NCBI GenBank assembly: GCA_900317025.1
Contig: ONFG01000011.1
Span: 11,835 to 54,259, forward strand
Source of the DNA: an uncultured Eubacteriales bacterium
GTDB lineage: Bacteria; Bacillota; Clostridia; Oscillospirales; Acutalibacteraceae
Length of the DNA stretch: 42,425 nt
Reading direction: 5' to 3'
Part shown: positions 1-7,512 of the stretch, one piece after another
Position numbering within the stretch: position 1 is the stretch's first letter
Layout: each line of letters begins with the position of its first letter
Program-made: the position numbers and the translations under genes
Notes under the pieces: model-generated
What the model was told of the DNA's origin: nothing
Databases searched by the model: none
The model's input: only the letters and a program-made list of their open reading frames with translations

Positions 1-94
1 TTAATCTATTCTTCCTCCACGTAATTAATCGGAAGACTTTGGGTCTATGCATTTCCGCAATTATTAGTTTTAGCCGTAAGCTTTCAGTATTCAT
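1..94 (-). CDS. Possible partial open frame overlapping the GIY-YIG gene
   Basis: An ATG at 94 overlaps the TGA of the GIY-YIG gene (ATGA) and stays open for 31 codons to the window edge. The first residues read MNTESLRLK. The same DNA start occurs near 17140 before the four-helix gene, where it gives only an 11-codon frame, so this may be a repeat sequence rather than a gene. No family is recognised and the coding status is doubtful. Confidence 0.15.
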   Translation of the reverse strand, partial: MNTESLRLKLIIAEMHRPKVFRLITWRKNRL

Positions 95-396
95 TCGGCG
101 CAGCGCTTATACGTCTGTTCATCAAACCCATCGCCCAGAAGCGACAGGGCGTTGTCACGGATAAGCAGCTCCTTTTTTGCCTTCGGGAGCTGCTTTATCC
201 TGTATTCAAGCTTTGAGGCAAGCGAGCGGGTCCCGCTCTCCCATACCGCCTCCAGGCGCTCGGCGCTGTGCGACTTCGTGTATTTTGCGCCCTCGGGCGA
301 CTTTGAAAAATGCTCGCTCATGCGGCGGGACACGTCGGTCGTGATGCCTGTGTAAAGCGTGCCGCCGCTGCATCTGAGGATATAGGTGTAATACAT
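91..396 (-). CDS. GIY-YIG family nuclease, UPF0213-type (101 aa)
   Basis: This is a small single-domain GIY-YIG endonuclease-fold protein. The N-terminus reads YYTYILRC followed by LYTGITTD, the GIY-YIG signature in its common Y-x-Y/YTG variant. The helix SRRMSEH carries the conserved Arg, and a later Glu in KLEYRIK fits the catalytic glutamate. About 100 residues is the usual size of the stand-alone UPF0213/YhbQ-like group, whose cellular role is not settled (DNA repair and recombination have been suggested). It starts 15 nt after copZ and has no clear ribosome site, so it is probably translated as the last gene of the copper operon. Its stop lies in a sequence resembling the flank of the four-helix cassette near 17140. 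Confidence 0.85.
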   Translation of the reverse strand: MYYTYILRCSGGTLYTGITTDVSRRMSEHFSKSPEGAKYTKSHSAERLEAVWESGTRSLASKLEYRIKQLPKAKKELLIRDNALSLLGDGFDEQTYKRCAE

Positions 397-411
397 GGCT
401 TTACTGCGTTA

Positions 412-615
412 TCACTCGACGGTATAGCCCTTGTCGACGACTGCCTTTTTAAGCTCTGCTGTGTCAATATCGCCGCAAAGCGTTACGACCGCTTCGCCCT
501 TTTCGTGGCTTACCGCCGCGCTTTCAACGGCGTCGAACGCTTCAAGCGCGCCCTTTACGTTTGCTTCGCAGTGCGGGCACATCATGCCGCCGATCTTGAT
601 AGTTACTTCCTTCAT
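412..615 (-). CDS. copZ: Copper chaperone CopZ-like, heavy-metal-associated domain (67 aa)
   Basis: This is a single HMA domain of 67 residues with the metal site GMMCPHC near residue 9, the usual Cys-x-x-Cys for Cu(I). The fold pattern (beta-alpha-beta-beta-alpha-beta) and length match CopZ chaperones that hand copper to the CopA ATPase and to CsoR. It is the third gene of the csoR-copA-copZ operon. Its ribosome site (AGAGAGG) and start lie inside the 3' end of copA, in the +1 frame relative to copA, so the two genes overlap by 74 nt, far more than usual. Between ribosome site and ATG is a run of seven A that may allow slippage (see findings). Confidence 0.9.
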   Translation of the reverse strand: MKEVTIKIGGMMCPHCEANVKGALEAFDAVESAAVSHEKGEAVVTLCGDIDTAELKKAVVDKGYTVE

Positions 616-2899
616 TGTTTTTTTCCTCTCTTTCGATTTTTATTGCCCCGACAGGCTTTATTTTTTTATCCCTCTTCGCGCTGTGAATGTCAAAGAGGTT
701 CAATCTCAGGGCGTTTGAAACGACGCAGAAGCTCGAAAGGCTCATCGCCGCCGCACCGAACATCGGGTCAAGCTGCCAGCCGAACAGGTATATATAAACT
801 CCTGCCGCAAGCGGAATCCCGATGACGTTGTAGATAAACGCCCAGAAAAGATTTTCGTGTATATTTTTAAGTGTCTTGCGCCCGAGGCGTATCGCTGCGG
901 GAACGTCGCTAAGGCGGCTTTTCATCAGAACGACGTCGGCGGAATCTATCGCAACGTCCGTTCCGGCGCCTATCGCGATGCCGAGATCGGCTCTCGTCAA
1001 AGCGGGCGCGTCGTTTATGCCGTCGCCGACCATCGCCGTTTTGCCCTGCTCGCCGAGCTTTGCGATAATGCGCTCCTTCTCGTTCGGCAGCACACCCGCG
1101 ACGACCTCGTCAACGCCCGCTTCACGCCCAATGACCTCTGCGGTACGCTCGTTGTCGCCCGTAAGCATCACAACGTGAAGCCCCATGTTTTTAAGCTCCG
1201 CGATCGCCTGCCTGCTCTCTTCCCTTATCGTATCGGCAACAGCGATAATGCCGAGCGCCCTGCCGTCCTTTGCGAAATACAGCGGCGTTTTGCCCTGAGA
1301 GGAAAGCTCGCTGCCCTTGTCTTTGAGCGCGTCATCAACGGAGGCTTTTTTGGAGATAAGCTCAAGCTTGCCACCGAAGATCTCGCTTTTGCCAAGCTTC
1401 GCCGAAACGCCGCTGCCCGAAAGCGCCTTGAAGCCCTCGACGCGCTGCGGCTCGACATTCTCGCGCTCCGCCATCTCCATCACAGCCTTTGATAGCGGGT
1501 GCTCGCTGCCCGATTCGACGCTTGCCGCAGCTTGCAGAAGCTCAGTTTTTTCCACGCCCCCTGCCGGTATGATATCGGTAACGGAGGGCTTGCCGGAGGT
1601 TATCGTGCCGGTCTTGTCGAGCGCAACGATCTGCGTTCTGCCCGCCGTCTCGAGCGCCTCGGCAGTTTTGAACAGGATCCCGCTCTTAGCGCCCACGCCG
1701 CTGCCTACCATTATCGCAACGGGCGTTGCAAGACCGAGAGCGCACGGGCAGCTTATAACGAGCACCGAAACGGCTCTCGCAACGGCAAAGCCGACCGTCT
1801 GCCCGACGAGAAGCCACACAAAAAGTGTTACTGCGGCGACGGCGATAACTGCCGGGACGAACACTCCCGCGACCTTGTCGGCTGCCTTTGCGGCAGGCGC
1901 TTTAGTCGCGGCGGCGTCGCTCACCGTTTCGATTATCTTTGAAAGCGTGGTGTCCTCGCCGACGCGCAGCGCCTCGCAGCGCAGGAAACCCGACTTGTTG
2001 ATCGTCGCCGCGGAAACGGTGCTGCCGACCGACTTATCAACGGGTACGCTCTCGCCCATCAGCGCCGATTCGTCTACGGCACTTTCGCCGCTGATAACAA
2101 CGCCGTCTACGGGAATGCTCTCGCCGGGGCGCACTACAAAGACGTCGCCCTTTTTCACCGTGTCGATCGGTACGGTCTTTTCAACGCCGCCCGATTCTAT
2201 AACGGCGGTCTGCGGCTTTAAGGCGATAAGATCCTTCAAGGCGTCGGTCGTTCTGCCCTTTGAGTAAGCCTCGAGCAGCTTTCCGACGGTGATGAGCGTT
2301 AGTATCATCGCCGCCGATTCAAAGTAGAATTCGTTAATGTATACACTCGGGTTGTCCGCTGCCGTCATGAGGAACAGCGCATACGTACTGTAGACGAAGC
2401 TTGCCGCCGAGCCCATCGCCACGAGTGTGTCCATATTCGGGCTGCTGTGGATAACGCCCTTGAAGCCGCTTATAAAGAACTTCTGATTTATCACCATAAC
2501 GGCGGCGGCGAGAAGCATTTGAAGTATGCCGACCGCCACGACGTTGCTCTCAAAGAACTCCGGCAGCGGGAAGCCCCACATATTATGCCCCATCGAAACG
2601 TACATAAGCACAAGCAGAAAGCCGAGCGAGGCGATCAGCCTGCGGCGAAGCAGCGGCGTTTCGGTATCTTTGAGGGAGTCGTCGGACGGGGCTTTTTTTG
2701 CGCCTTTTTTTGAAGCGCCGTAGCCTGCCGCCTCAACTGCGGAAACAATGGCGGCGGGGTCTGCCGTACCCTCGACGCCCATCGAATTCGTAAGCAGGCT
2801 CACCGAGCACGTCTCAACGCCCGGTACGCCCATCACTGCCTTTTCGACACGGGCGCTGCACGCGGCGCAGCTCATGCCGGTAACATTATATTGCTCCAT
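542..2899 (-). CDS. copA: Copper-translocating P1B-type ATPase CopA (785 aa)
   Basis: This is a P-type ATPase that exports Cu(I) across the cell membrane. One N-terminal HMA domain carries GMSCAAC (Cys11, Cys14). The transmembrane copper site is CPC in [11 protein letters not shown], the phosphorylation site is DKTGT, the HP locus is SEHPL, and the hinge is [12 protein letters not shown]; these mark a class 1B-1 copper pump. The start has a good GAGGTGAT ribosome site and follows csoR by 14 nt. The natural end of such pumps is shortly after RLNLFDIHS. Here the frame runs on through copZ in another frame, adding about 25 non-homologous, basic residues after an in-frame A AAA AAC heptamer at 623-617. 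A slip of -1 would end the protein at a TGA overlapping the copZ ATG. Confidence 0.95.
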   Translation of the reverse strand: MEQYNVTGMSCAACSARVEKAVMGVPGVETCSVSLLTNSMGVEGTADPAAIVSAVEAAGYGASKKGAKKAPSDDSLKDTETPLLRRRLIASLGFLLVLMYVSMGHNMWGFPLPEFFESNVVAVGILQMLLAAAVMVINQKFFISGFKGVIHSSPNMDTLVAMGSAASFVYSTYALFLMTAADNPSVYINEFYFESAAMILTLITVGKLLEAYSKGRTTDALKDLIALKPQTAVIESGGVEKTVPIDTVKKGDVFVVRPGESIPVDGVVISGESAVDESALMGESVPVDKSVGSTVSAATINKSGFLRCEALRVGEDTTLSKIIETVSDAAATKAPAAKAADKVAGVFVPAVIAVAAVTLFVWLLVGQTVGFAVARAVSVLVISCPCALGLATPVAIMVGSGVGAKSGILFKTAEALETAGRTQIVALDKTGTITSGKPSVTDIIPAGGVEKTELLQAAASVESGSEHPLSKAVMEMAERENVEPQRVEGFKALSGSGVSAKLGKSEIFGGKLELISKKASVDDALKDKGSELSSQGKTPLYFAKDGRALGIIAVADTIREESRQAIAELKNMGLHVVMLTGDNERTAEVIGREAGVDEVVAGVLPNEKERIIAKLGEQGKTAMVGDGINDAPALTRADLGIAIGAGTDVAIDSADVVLMKSRLSDVPAAIRLGRKTLKNIHENLFWAFIYNVIGIPLAAGVYIYLFGWQLDPMFGAAAMSLSSFCVVSNALRLNLFDIHSAKRDKKIKPVGAIKIEREEKNNEGSNYQDRRHDVPALRSKRKGRA
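617..623 (-). promoter_or_regulatory. Candidate -1 slippery heptamer at the copA/copZ junction
   Basis: Read on the minus strand in the copA frame, the codons GAA AAA AAC contain the canonical heptamer A AAA AAC. A -1 shift leads to CAA then TGA, and that TGA overlaps the copZ start as ATGA. No clear downstream stimulatory stem was identified by eye. The seven-A run could also act by transcriptional slippage (one extra A gives the same ending). Confidence 0.4.
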
Positions 2900-2913
2900 G
2901 AGATCACCTCTTT

Positions 2914-3267
2914 TTACTTCATAAGCCTCTGGATAAGCGCCGTCAGCTCGTCGATCGTTTCGTCGCTTCCTTTACGGATATCATCGGCGACGCACGTTTT
3001 GATGTGGCGTGAAAGCAGCTCCTTGTTGAACGCGTTCATCGCCGAGGTAACGGCAGCCGCCTGCACGAGGATATCGGGACAGTATGCGTCCTTCTCGACC
3101 ATACCCTTTATCCCACGTATCTGCCCCTCGATACGGCTGAGGCGGTTCATAAGCGCCTTTTTTTCGTCAGTGCTTCGTGACTTTGTCTTATGGCAATGGC
3201 ACTGCGCGGCGTTTTGCGCGTGATTTTCGCCGTTAATATCATTTACCGGAAGCTCGTTCTCATTCAT
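2914..3267 (-). CDS. csoR: CsoR-family copper-sensing repressor (117 aa)
   Basis: This is an all-helical DUF156/CsoR repressor. [15 protein letters not shown] is the family signature helix. The Cu(I) triad is visible as Cys in DAYCPDIL, then His and Cys in SRHIKTC, i.e. the C-H-C pattern of copper sensors rather than the formaldehyde type. A short N-terminal extension contains CHCH and may add metal binding. The start at 3267 is chosen over an upstream in-frame ATG (3354), because GGAGGG lies just before it and the longer frame would run through the promoter and operator. It is the first gene of the operon with copA and copZ and should repress its own promoter in the absence of copper. Confidence 0.93.
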   Translation of the reverse strand: MNENELPVNDINGENHAQNAAQCHCHKTKSRSTDEKKALMNRLSRIEGQIRGIKGMVEKDAYCPDILVQAAAVTSAMNAFNKELLSRHIKTCVADDIRKGSDETIDELTALIQRLMK

Positions 3268-3325
3268 AGCTATCCCTCCGAAACGCCGTTTTGCGTAATA
3301 AAAACTGCGCATTTGATACAAGTCT

Positions 3326-3354
3326 ATTATATACCCCGTGGGGGTATTTGTCAA
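3326..3354 (-). promoter_or_regulatory. Promoter of the csoR-copA-copZ operon
   Basis: On the minus strand TTGACA (3354-3349), a 17-nt spacer and TATAAT (3331-3326) give a perfect sigma-A consensus reading toward csoR. The spacer is almost filled by the CsoR operator, so repressor binding would block RNA polymerase directly. Confidence 0.9.
3331..3347. promoter_or_regulatory. CsoR operator (perfect palindrome)
   Basis: ATACCCC-GTG-GGGGTAT is a perfect 7+7 inverted repeat of the G/C-tract type bound by CsoR (known for this family). It sits between -35 and -10 of the csoR promoter and touches the -10 box. Confidence 0.9.
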
Positions 3355-3366
3355 GCGTATATTGTA

Positions 3367-3412
3367 AATAAAAGCTGCGCACTCTTTTTTACAGAGATGC
3401 GCAGCTTTTATT
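3367..3412 (-). terminator. Intrinsic terminator of the ECF S-component gene
   Basis: Arms AATAAAAGCTGCGCA (3367-3381) and TGCGCAGCTTTTATT (3398-3412) form a perfect 15-bp stem with a 16-nt loop. The stem overlaps the last base pairs of the ECF gene stop codon. T-rich stems on both ends make it usable in either direction. Confidence 0.8.
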
Positions 3413-4022
3413 ATTTCTCTTCTTTTTCTTTATTCTCTTCGCTTTCGTCTGCGTCGTTCTTAGCGAACTTCGGCAGATAACGGTGAAGAGCCTTATTGAG
3501 CGGAACTATTAGCAGCAGCGAGCCGACGATCGCCACGGTCTGGTTGATTCCCGAAGTTATCATTTTCGGAGTGCAGGCTGCGACCGCCGCGGAAAAGGCG
3601 CTGCCGGCGATCATAAGCTTTACGACGCTCTCGGTTATGTACAGCAGCCAATATGTCACGCCGCCGCAGACGGCGCCGACAGCGTTTCGCTTCATCGAAA
3701 GCCCCTTTTTGCCGCCGGAATTCGATATCACGCCGCAGACGAACGCCATGATGAAGAACTTCGCGAACGTGAGCGGGGCGCTCGTAACGTAGACAGGGTC
3801 GAGCAGGTCATAAAGGCCGCTGCCGATGCCCGCGGCAAGTCCGCCGTAAACGCCGCCGAAGAGCATACCGCCCAGGAGTATGAGGATATTGCTGACCTTG
3901 AGCATCGTCTGCCCCGCCGGAGTGGCGACCGGTATTTTTAAAAAGTACGTCGTTACGAAGATCATCGCCGCCATCAGCGCCGCAAAGACGTAGTACAGTA
4001 TTTTCTTATGTTTCTGGTTCAT
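3411..4022 (-). CDS. ECF transporter S component (203 aa)
   Basis: This is an integral membrane protein with about five or six hydrophobic segments. The sequence after residue 25 (FLKIPVATPAGQTMLKVSNILILLGGMLFG..YGGLAAGIGSGLYDLL) is the pattern of the ECF-type substrate-binding S subunit family that includes riboflavin-type YpaA-like proteins. S components bind a vitamin or similar small molecule and plug into a shared energy-coupling module (EcfA, EcfA', EcfT) encoded elsewhere. The substrate cannot be told from the sequence. The C-terminus is a short charged tail. GGGAGG precedes the start, and TTTACA-17-TATAAT lies just upstream. The leader is only about 25 nt, so a riboswitch, common before such genes, is absent here. 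Confidence 0.8.
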   Translation of the reverse strand: MNQKHKKILYYVFAALMAAMIFVTTYFLKIPVATPAGQTMLKVSNILILLGGMLFGGVYGGLAAGIGSGLYDLLDPVYVTSAPLTFAKFFIMAFVCGVISNSGGKKGLSMKRNAVGAVCGGVTYWLLYITESVVKLMIAGSAFSAAVAACTPKMITSGINQTVAIVGSLLLIVPLNKALHRYLPKFAKNDADESEENKEKEEK

Positions 4023-4051
4023 GGTGATTCCTCCCTTTTCGGTATGGATCG

Positions 4052-4080
4052 ATTATATCATCTTTCCGGCACTTTGTAAA
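4052..4080 (-). promoter_or_regulatory. Promoter of the ECF S-component gene
   Basis: TTTACA (4080-4075), 17-nt spacer, TATAAT (4057-4052) on the minus strand, about 30 nt before the start codon. Confidence 0.7.
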
Positions 4081-4173
4081 AGCCACTTTTTATATTTTTC
4101 AAGTGTACAGATGCGCGAGCGGTTGAGGGGAGGACGTATGGCTTTTGTGCGGCGGCTTCACGCTTTATGCGCA

Positions 4174-4210
4174 GCGCCCCTCAAAGCTTTCGGGAAGCCT
4201 TGAGGGGCGC
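4174..4210. terminator. GC-rich hairpin downstream of the CBS-domain gene
   Basis: Arms GCGCCCCTCAA (4174-4184) and TTGAGGGGCGC (4200-4210), with further near-pairing inside, form a strong stem just after the stop of the CorC-like gene. The T-rich side lies on the plus strand (TTATTTTTTATT after 4210), so as an intrinsic terminator it is better oriented for plus-strand transcripts. It may still end the minus-strand message. Confidence 0.5.
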
Positions 4211-4213
4211 GTG

Positions 4214-5083
4214 TTATTTTTTATTGTCGTATGGTTTACTCTTCATGATGAGCACCTTTGAGATGCGGCGGTCTTCTATTTCGGAGACGGTGAGGATAAC
4301 GTTTCCCTTTTTGATAACGGGCTTCTCCTCGGGCTGGGGTATGCGCCCCAGGCGCTCCAGAATGTAGGCGGCGAGCGTTTCGCAGCCCTCGGGCGCTTCG
4401 AGCGATTCTCCAATAAGCTCCTCCACATCTTCTATTTCGGTCATGCCGTCGACTGAGAAGGCGTCGCCGCCGAGCTTGCGTATGCTCTCGTCCTCGTCGT
4501 CAAATTCGTCCTGAATATTGCCAAGTATCTCTTCGACGAGGTCTTCGAGTGTGATAAGCCCCTCTGTGCCGCCGTATTCGTCCACAACGACCGCCATCTG
4601 CACCTTCTGCTCCGTCATGAGAGCGAAAAGCGCCTCGCAGTTTTTGCTTTTCGGGACAAACGGCACCTTGCGCACGATGTTCTCCAAGCTGAATTTCTCT
4701 TTCGACTCGCCGATAACGTAGCGCAGCAGATCCTTAACGTAAAGCACACCGACGATGGTGTCGATATCGTCGTGGTAAACGGGTATCCTCGAATAGCCCG
4801 TGTCTATCGCAAGTCGCACCGTCTCGTCAAGCGAAGCGGTATCTTCGAGCGCCGTAATGTCTATGCGGTGAGTCATGATATCGCCGACAGACATATCGGT
4901 AAAATCGAATATATTCTCGATGCGGTTCTTCTCATGCTCCTCGATACTGCCGTTTTCCTCGCCCTCGTCTATAAGGTCGAGGATCTCCTCTTCCGTTACG
5001 CCCTTGCGCTTTATACCGAGGAATTCGGCAAACGAGCTTTTAGCCTTCTTCTTTTCCTTTTTTTCCGAACTGTCATCGGACAT
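4214..5083 (-). CDS. CorC/HlyC-like CBS-domain protein, soluble type (289 aa)
   Basis: Two CBS domains (starting at VGDIMTHRIDITAL and ENIVRKVPFVPKSKNCEAL) are followed by a C-terminal CorC/HlyC domain (DDEDESIRKLGGDAFSVDG..). The motif VDEYGGTEGLITLEDLVEEILG is typical of the family. There is no N-terminal membrane (CNNM/DUF21) domain, so it is the soluble CorC type of about 290 residues, often linked to Mg/Co efflux or ion homeostasis; the exact role is unknown. The start at 5083 (AAGGAG upstream) is preferred over 5155, whose frame would begin inside the -35 element. The N-terminus is lysine-rich. Confidence 0.85.
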   Translation of the reverse strand: MSDDSSEKKEKKKAKSSFAEFLGIKRKGVTEEEILDLIDEGEENGSIEEHEKNRIENIFDFTDMSVGDIMTHRIDITALEDTASLDETVRLAIDTGYSRIPVYHDDIDTIVGVLYVKDLLRYVIGESKEKFSLENIVRKVPFVPKSKNCEALFALMTEQKVQMAVVVDEYGGTEGLITLEDLVEEILGNIQDEFDDEDESIRKLGGDAFSVDGMTEIEDVEELIGESLEAPEGCETLAAYILERLGRIPQPEEKPVIKKGNVILTVSEIEDRRISKVLIMKSKPYDNKK

Positions 5084-5126
5084 CTTATCAGCACTCCTTA
5101 TTTGAAACATAGAACTGTCTATTTTA

Positions 5127-5155
5127 CTTATACACTCATCGGGTGTTTTTGTCAA
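5127..5155 (-). promoter_or_regulatory. Promoter of the CBS-domain gene
   Basis: TTGACA (5155-5150), 17-nt spacer, TATAAG (5132-5127) on the minus strand, about 45 nt before the chosen start at 5083. It supports rejecting the longer frame. Confidence 0.75.
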
Positions 5156-5265
5156 GTGGTATATATTAAAAAAATGAGGATTTGATTTTTTTCACAAGCA
5201 TAATTGTGCACTCTTACAAATTCTATGTAAATTTTATGGTAATAATGTAAAATTTGCGAAAGGTA

Positions 5266-5294
5266 TTGAAAAATTTGTAATAAAGAAATATAAT
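5266..5294 (+). promoter_or_regulatory. Promoter of mscL
   Basis: TTGAAA (5266-5271), 17-nt spacer, TATAAT (5289-5294), in an AT-rich region 45 nt before the mscL start. Confidence 0.75.
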
Positions 5295-5338
5295 AGAAGT
5301 TGCAAAATTCTTTTTTTGAAAGAGAGGGTACACACATT

Positions 5339-5842
5339 ATGAGCGAGAAAAAAAGTATTGTTGCTGAATTTAAGGAATTTATCGCAAGAGGCAACGTGAT
5401 GGATCTTGCAGTCGGCGTTATCATTGGCGGCGCGTTCAACGGCATCGTATCTTCGCTTTGCGACGATGTAATCATGCCTGCGATACAGCTGCTTATCGGC
5501 ACCGTTGCCGGCGACAAGTATATCAACCCTGAAACGAACCAGCCTGATTTTGAGATGATGACAAAGGCGCTCAACGTCGGCACGATCAAGTTCGGCGCGT
5601 TCATCTCTGCGATCATCAATTTCCTTATCATGGCGATCATTATTTTCTTGATCGTGAAGGCAGTAAACAAGATGATGGATCTCGGAAAGAAAAAGGAAGA
5701 GCCGAAGGAAGAAGAGCCGACCACGAAGGAATGCCCGTTCTGCCTCAGCGAGATTCCCGTAAAGGCAAAGCGCTGCCCGCACTGCACCTCGCAGCTCGAA
5801 GAGCCTAAAGAGATCAAGATCGAAAAGAAAGCGAAGAAATAA
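5339..5842 (+). CDS. mscL: Large-conductance mechanosensitive channel MscL with C-terminal zinc ribbon (167 aa)
   Basis: This is the pressure-release channel of the cell membrane. The N-terminal helix and TM1 read EFKEFIARGNVMDLAVGVIIG, the hallmark of MscL, and TM2 is a strongly hydrophobic stretch (FISAIINFLIMAIIIFLIV). Length through TM2 is normal. After a charged linker (KKKEEPKEEE) the usual amphipathic C-terminal helix is replaced by a double CxxC zinc ribbon (CPFC ... CPHC). The start at 5339 follows AGAGAGGG with a spacing of about 10; an in-frame ATG at 5300 lies close behind the -10 box and is unlikely. It is monocistronic, with its own promoter and terminator. Confidence 0.95.
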   Translation: MSEKKSIVAEFKEFIARGNVMDLAVGVIIGGAFNGIVSSLCDDVIMPAIQLLIGTVAGDKYINPETNQPDFEMMTKALNVGTIKFGAFISAIINFLIMAIIIFLIVKAVNKMMDLGKKKEEPKEEEPTTKECPFCLSEIPVKAKRCPHCTSQLEEPKEIKIEKKAKK

Positions 5843-5859
5843 AGCATTTCAACAGCATC

Positions 5860-5892
5860 AGCCCGACGGCAAATGTCGGGCTGTTATTATTT
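5860..5892 (+). terminator. Terminator of mscL
   Basis: AGCCCGAC (5860-5867) and GTCGGGCT (5875-5882) form a perfect 8-bp stem followed by GTTATTATTT. It lies just before the convergent end of the CapA-like gene. Confidence 0.8.
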
Positions 5893-5895
5893 GCA

Positions 5896-7164
5896 TTATT
5901 TTGCGCAGGGCTCAACGGGCAGCGTCTTGTCCTTTTGCAGGAATATTTCTTTGTAGTGGTCGTAAACGTCCTTGTATTCCGGCAGGAAATGCTTTATCTC
6001 GGGCGACGAGAACGGCACGATGAGGTAGTCCGTCCATGTTGCCTGATCGTAGTAGCAGTACATCATCCGGTTGTTCAGGTCCTCAAAGCTAATCTTCGTT
6101 TCGCCGTTTTCGGTCGTCTTTTTAACTGTAAGCGTGGCGAGAATGCTCGTCACCTTGTTGTAATAGTCGTCCTGCATCTGCGCGCAGAAGAGGTTGCCCA
6201 TAGAGTAATAAACGAGCGTGTCGCCGATATACTCGGCAGGCTCGATAACATGAGGGTGCGTCCCGATAACGAGGTTCGCGCCGCTCTCGGCGAGGAAGCT
6301 CGCCATATCGTCCTGATAGTCGGTCTCCGTAGGGGAGTATTCAACGCCCGCGTGCATACAGACAATCAGGAAATCGACCTTGCCGCGCACGGCGTCTATA
6401 TCCTCTTTTACCTGCCTTTTGTACGCCTGGTACTCCTCGTCCTCCTTGGGGCTTGTGAAATTGCATGGCCAGACGTTCACGAGGTACTCCTTGCCCTCGG
6501 GAAGCTGAAAGCCGTTCAGACCGTAGGTATAGCTCAGCATCGAGTAAGTCACGCCGTTGCACTCGAGGACGTGTACCTCGTCGCGCGATTTTTTGCTGTC
6601 AAACGACCCTGTCATGAAAACGCCGTCCTGCTTCTGCCAGTATTTATATGAGGCGAGAATACCCTCCTCCCCGGCGTCGAAGGTGTGGTTGGTGGCGGTA
6701 GAAACGAGGTTGTAGCCAAGGTCGACCATAGCGTCGCCCGCCTCCTGCGGACTGCAAAAGCACGGGTAGCTCGCGATACCGACCTCTGTGCCGCCAAGTA
6801 TCGTCTCCTGATTATAGTAGTTAAGGTCGCACTCGCTTGTAATGCTGCGCAGGTTGCGCACCATAGGCTTAAAGTCGTAGCCACTGCCGCCTGCGAGCGA
6901 ATTGGCGTAATTGTACGTTGAGTCATAGATTATATAATCGCCCGCGATCGACATTTTAAACGTCCCCTCGGATCTTCCCTGCTGCTCGGGCTGCGCATGC
7001 TCGTCCGCTTGGGCGTTCTCCTCCAGCTCAAACAAGACCTCTCCCGGCTCAAGCTGCTGCTCTTCGCCCTTATCCTCGGTTTTTGCGCTGCACCCGCCGC
7101 AAAGCACCACCGCCGCAGCGAGCAGCGAAGCGACCGCCTTTATACACACATTTTTTCCTGTCAA
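5896..7164 (-). CDS. CapA-family (PgsA-like) metallophosphatase-fold lipoprotein (422 aa)
   Basis: The protein belongs to the CapA/PGA_cap group with a calcineurin-like metallophosphatase fold. Visible landmarks are SIAGDYIIY (site of the first metal ligands), NQETILGG, ATNHTFDAGEEG, CMHAGVEYSPTETDYQ and GTHPHVIEPAEYIGDTLVYYSMGNLF. An N-terminal hydrophobic signal ending LCGGC (Cys25) suggests a lipoprotein attached outside the membrane; a Glu/Gln-rich linker follows. Family members take part in poly-gamma-glutamate capsule export or have unassigned hydrolase roles; no capsule genes are nearby, so the role here is open. The TTG start at 7164 is chosen because GGGAGGGG lies 6 nt upstream; a longer frame from TTG at 7182 would start inside that ribosome site. 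Confidence 0.85.
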   Translation of the reverse strand: MTGKNVCIKAVASLLAAAVVLCGGCSAKTEDKGEEQQLEPGEVLFELEENAQADEHAQPEQQGRSEGTFKMSIAGDYIIYDSTYNYANSLAGGSGYDFKPMVRNLRSITSECDLNYYNQETILGGTEVGIASYPCFCSPQEAGDAMVDLGYNLVSTATNHTFDAGEEGILASYKYWQKQDGVFMTGSFDSKKSRDEVHVLECNGVTYSMLSYTYGLNGFQLPEGKEYLVNVWPCNFTSPKEDEEYQAYKRQVKEDIDAVRGKVDFLIVCMHAGVEYSPTETDYQDDMASFLAESGANLVIGTHPHVIEPAEYIGDTLVYYSMGNLFCAQMQDDYYNKVTSILATLTVKKTTENGETKISFEDLNNRMMYCYYDQATWTDYLIVPFSSPEIKHFLPEYKDVYDHYKEIFLQKDKTLPVEPCAK

Positions 7165-7197
7165 TATAAGCCCCTCCCTCAAGAAATTTATATAATT

Positions 7198-7226
7198 ATA
7201 ATACCATCTTTCCCCTCTCCGGTCAA
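7198..7226 (-). promoter_or_regulatory. Promoter of the CapA-like gene
   Basis: TTGACC (7226-7221), 17-nt spacer, TATTAT (7203-7198) on the minus strand, about 35 nt before the TTG start. Confidence 0.7.
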
Positions 7227-7227
7227 G

Positions 7228-7436
7228 ACACTTCGGGCGGCGTGTCGCCGCTCACAGTTCCGATTTTACTTTTTTATAAGGCTTTGTTGGTCTCCGCGCC
7301 GAGGGCTGCTCACTAAAGTTTTACACTTCGGGCGGCGTGTCGCCGCTCACAGTTCCGATTTTACTTTTTTTATAAGGCTTTGTTGGTCTCCGCGCCGAGG
7401 GCTGCTCACTAAAGTTTTACACTTCGGGCGGCGTGT
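7228..7436. repeat. 95-bp tandem repeat, two copies plus a partial third
   Basis: Units begin with ACACTTCGGGCGGCGTGT at 7228, 7323 and 7419, so the unit is 95-96 bp (copy 2 has one extra T in a T-run). Copies 1 and 2 are otherwise identical; the third keeps about 18 bp and then diverges. Each unit contains a small GCGGC/GCCGC hairpin and a C-rich stretch. The roughly 400-base stretch 7165-7564 holds only this repeat, the CapA promoter and the gdhA terminator; a plus-strand open frame across it is not credible as a gene. Confidence 0.9.
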
Positions 7437-7474
7437 TGCAGATGTCAGTTTTTTCTTTCGGTATCAATTATTAC

Positions 7475-7512
7475 GCAAAAAGTCTGCCCCTGGAACGATC
7501 GTCCCGGGGGCA
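7475..7512 (-). terminator. Terminator of gdhA
   Basis: On the minus strand a GC-rich near-palindrome (7512-7485, TGCCCCC...GGGGCA around the palindrome ACGATCGT) is followed by GACTTTTTGCG. It lies about 50 nt after the gdhA stop. Confidence 0.75.

Noticed and set aside
1317-2267. Plus-strand open frame of 316 codons opposite copA
   Set aside because: Ser/Ala/Thr/Pro-rich shadow of the copA coding frame.
4023-4213. Riboswitch before the ECF S-component gene
   Set aside because: The promoter lies only about 30 nt before the start codon, leaving no room for an aptamer.
7228-7436. CRISPR-like array
   Set aside because: The units are contiguous 95-bp copies without variable spacers, and there are no cas genes.
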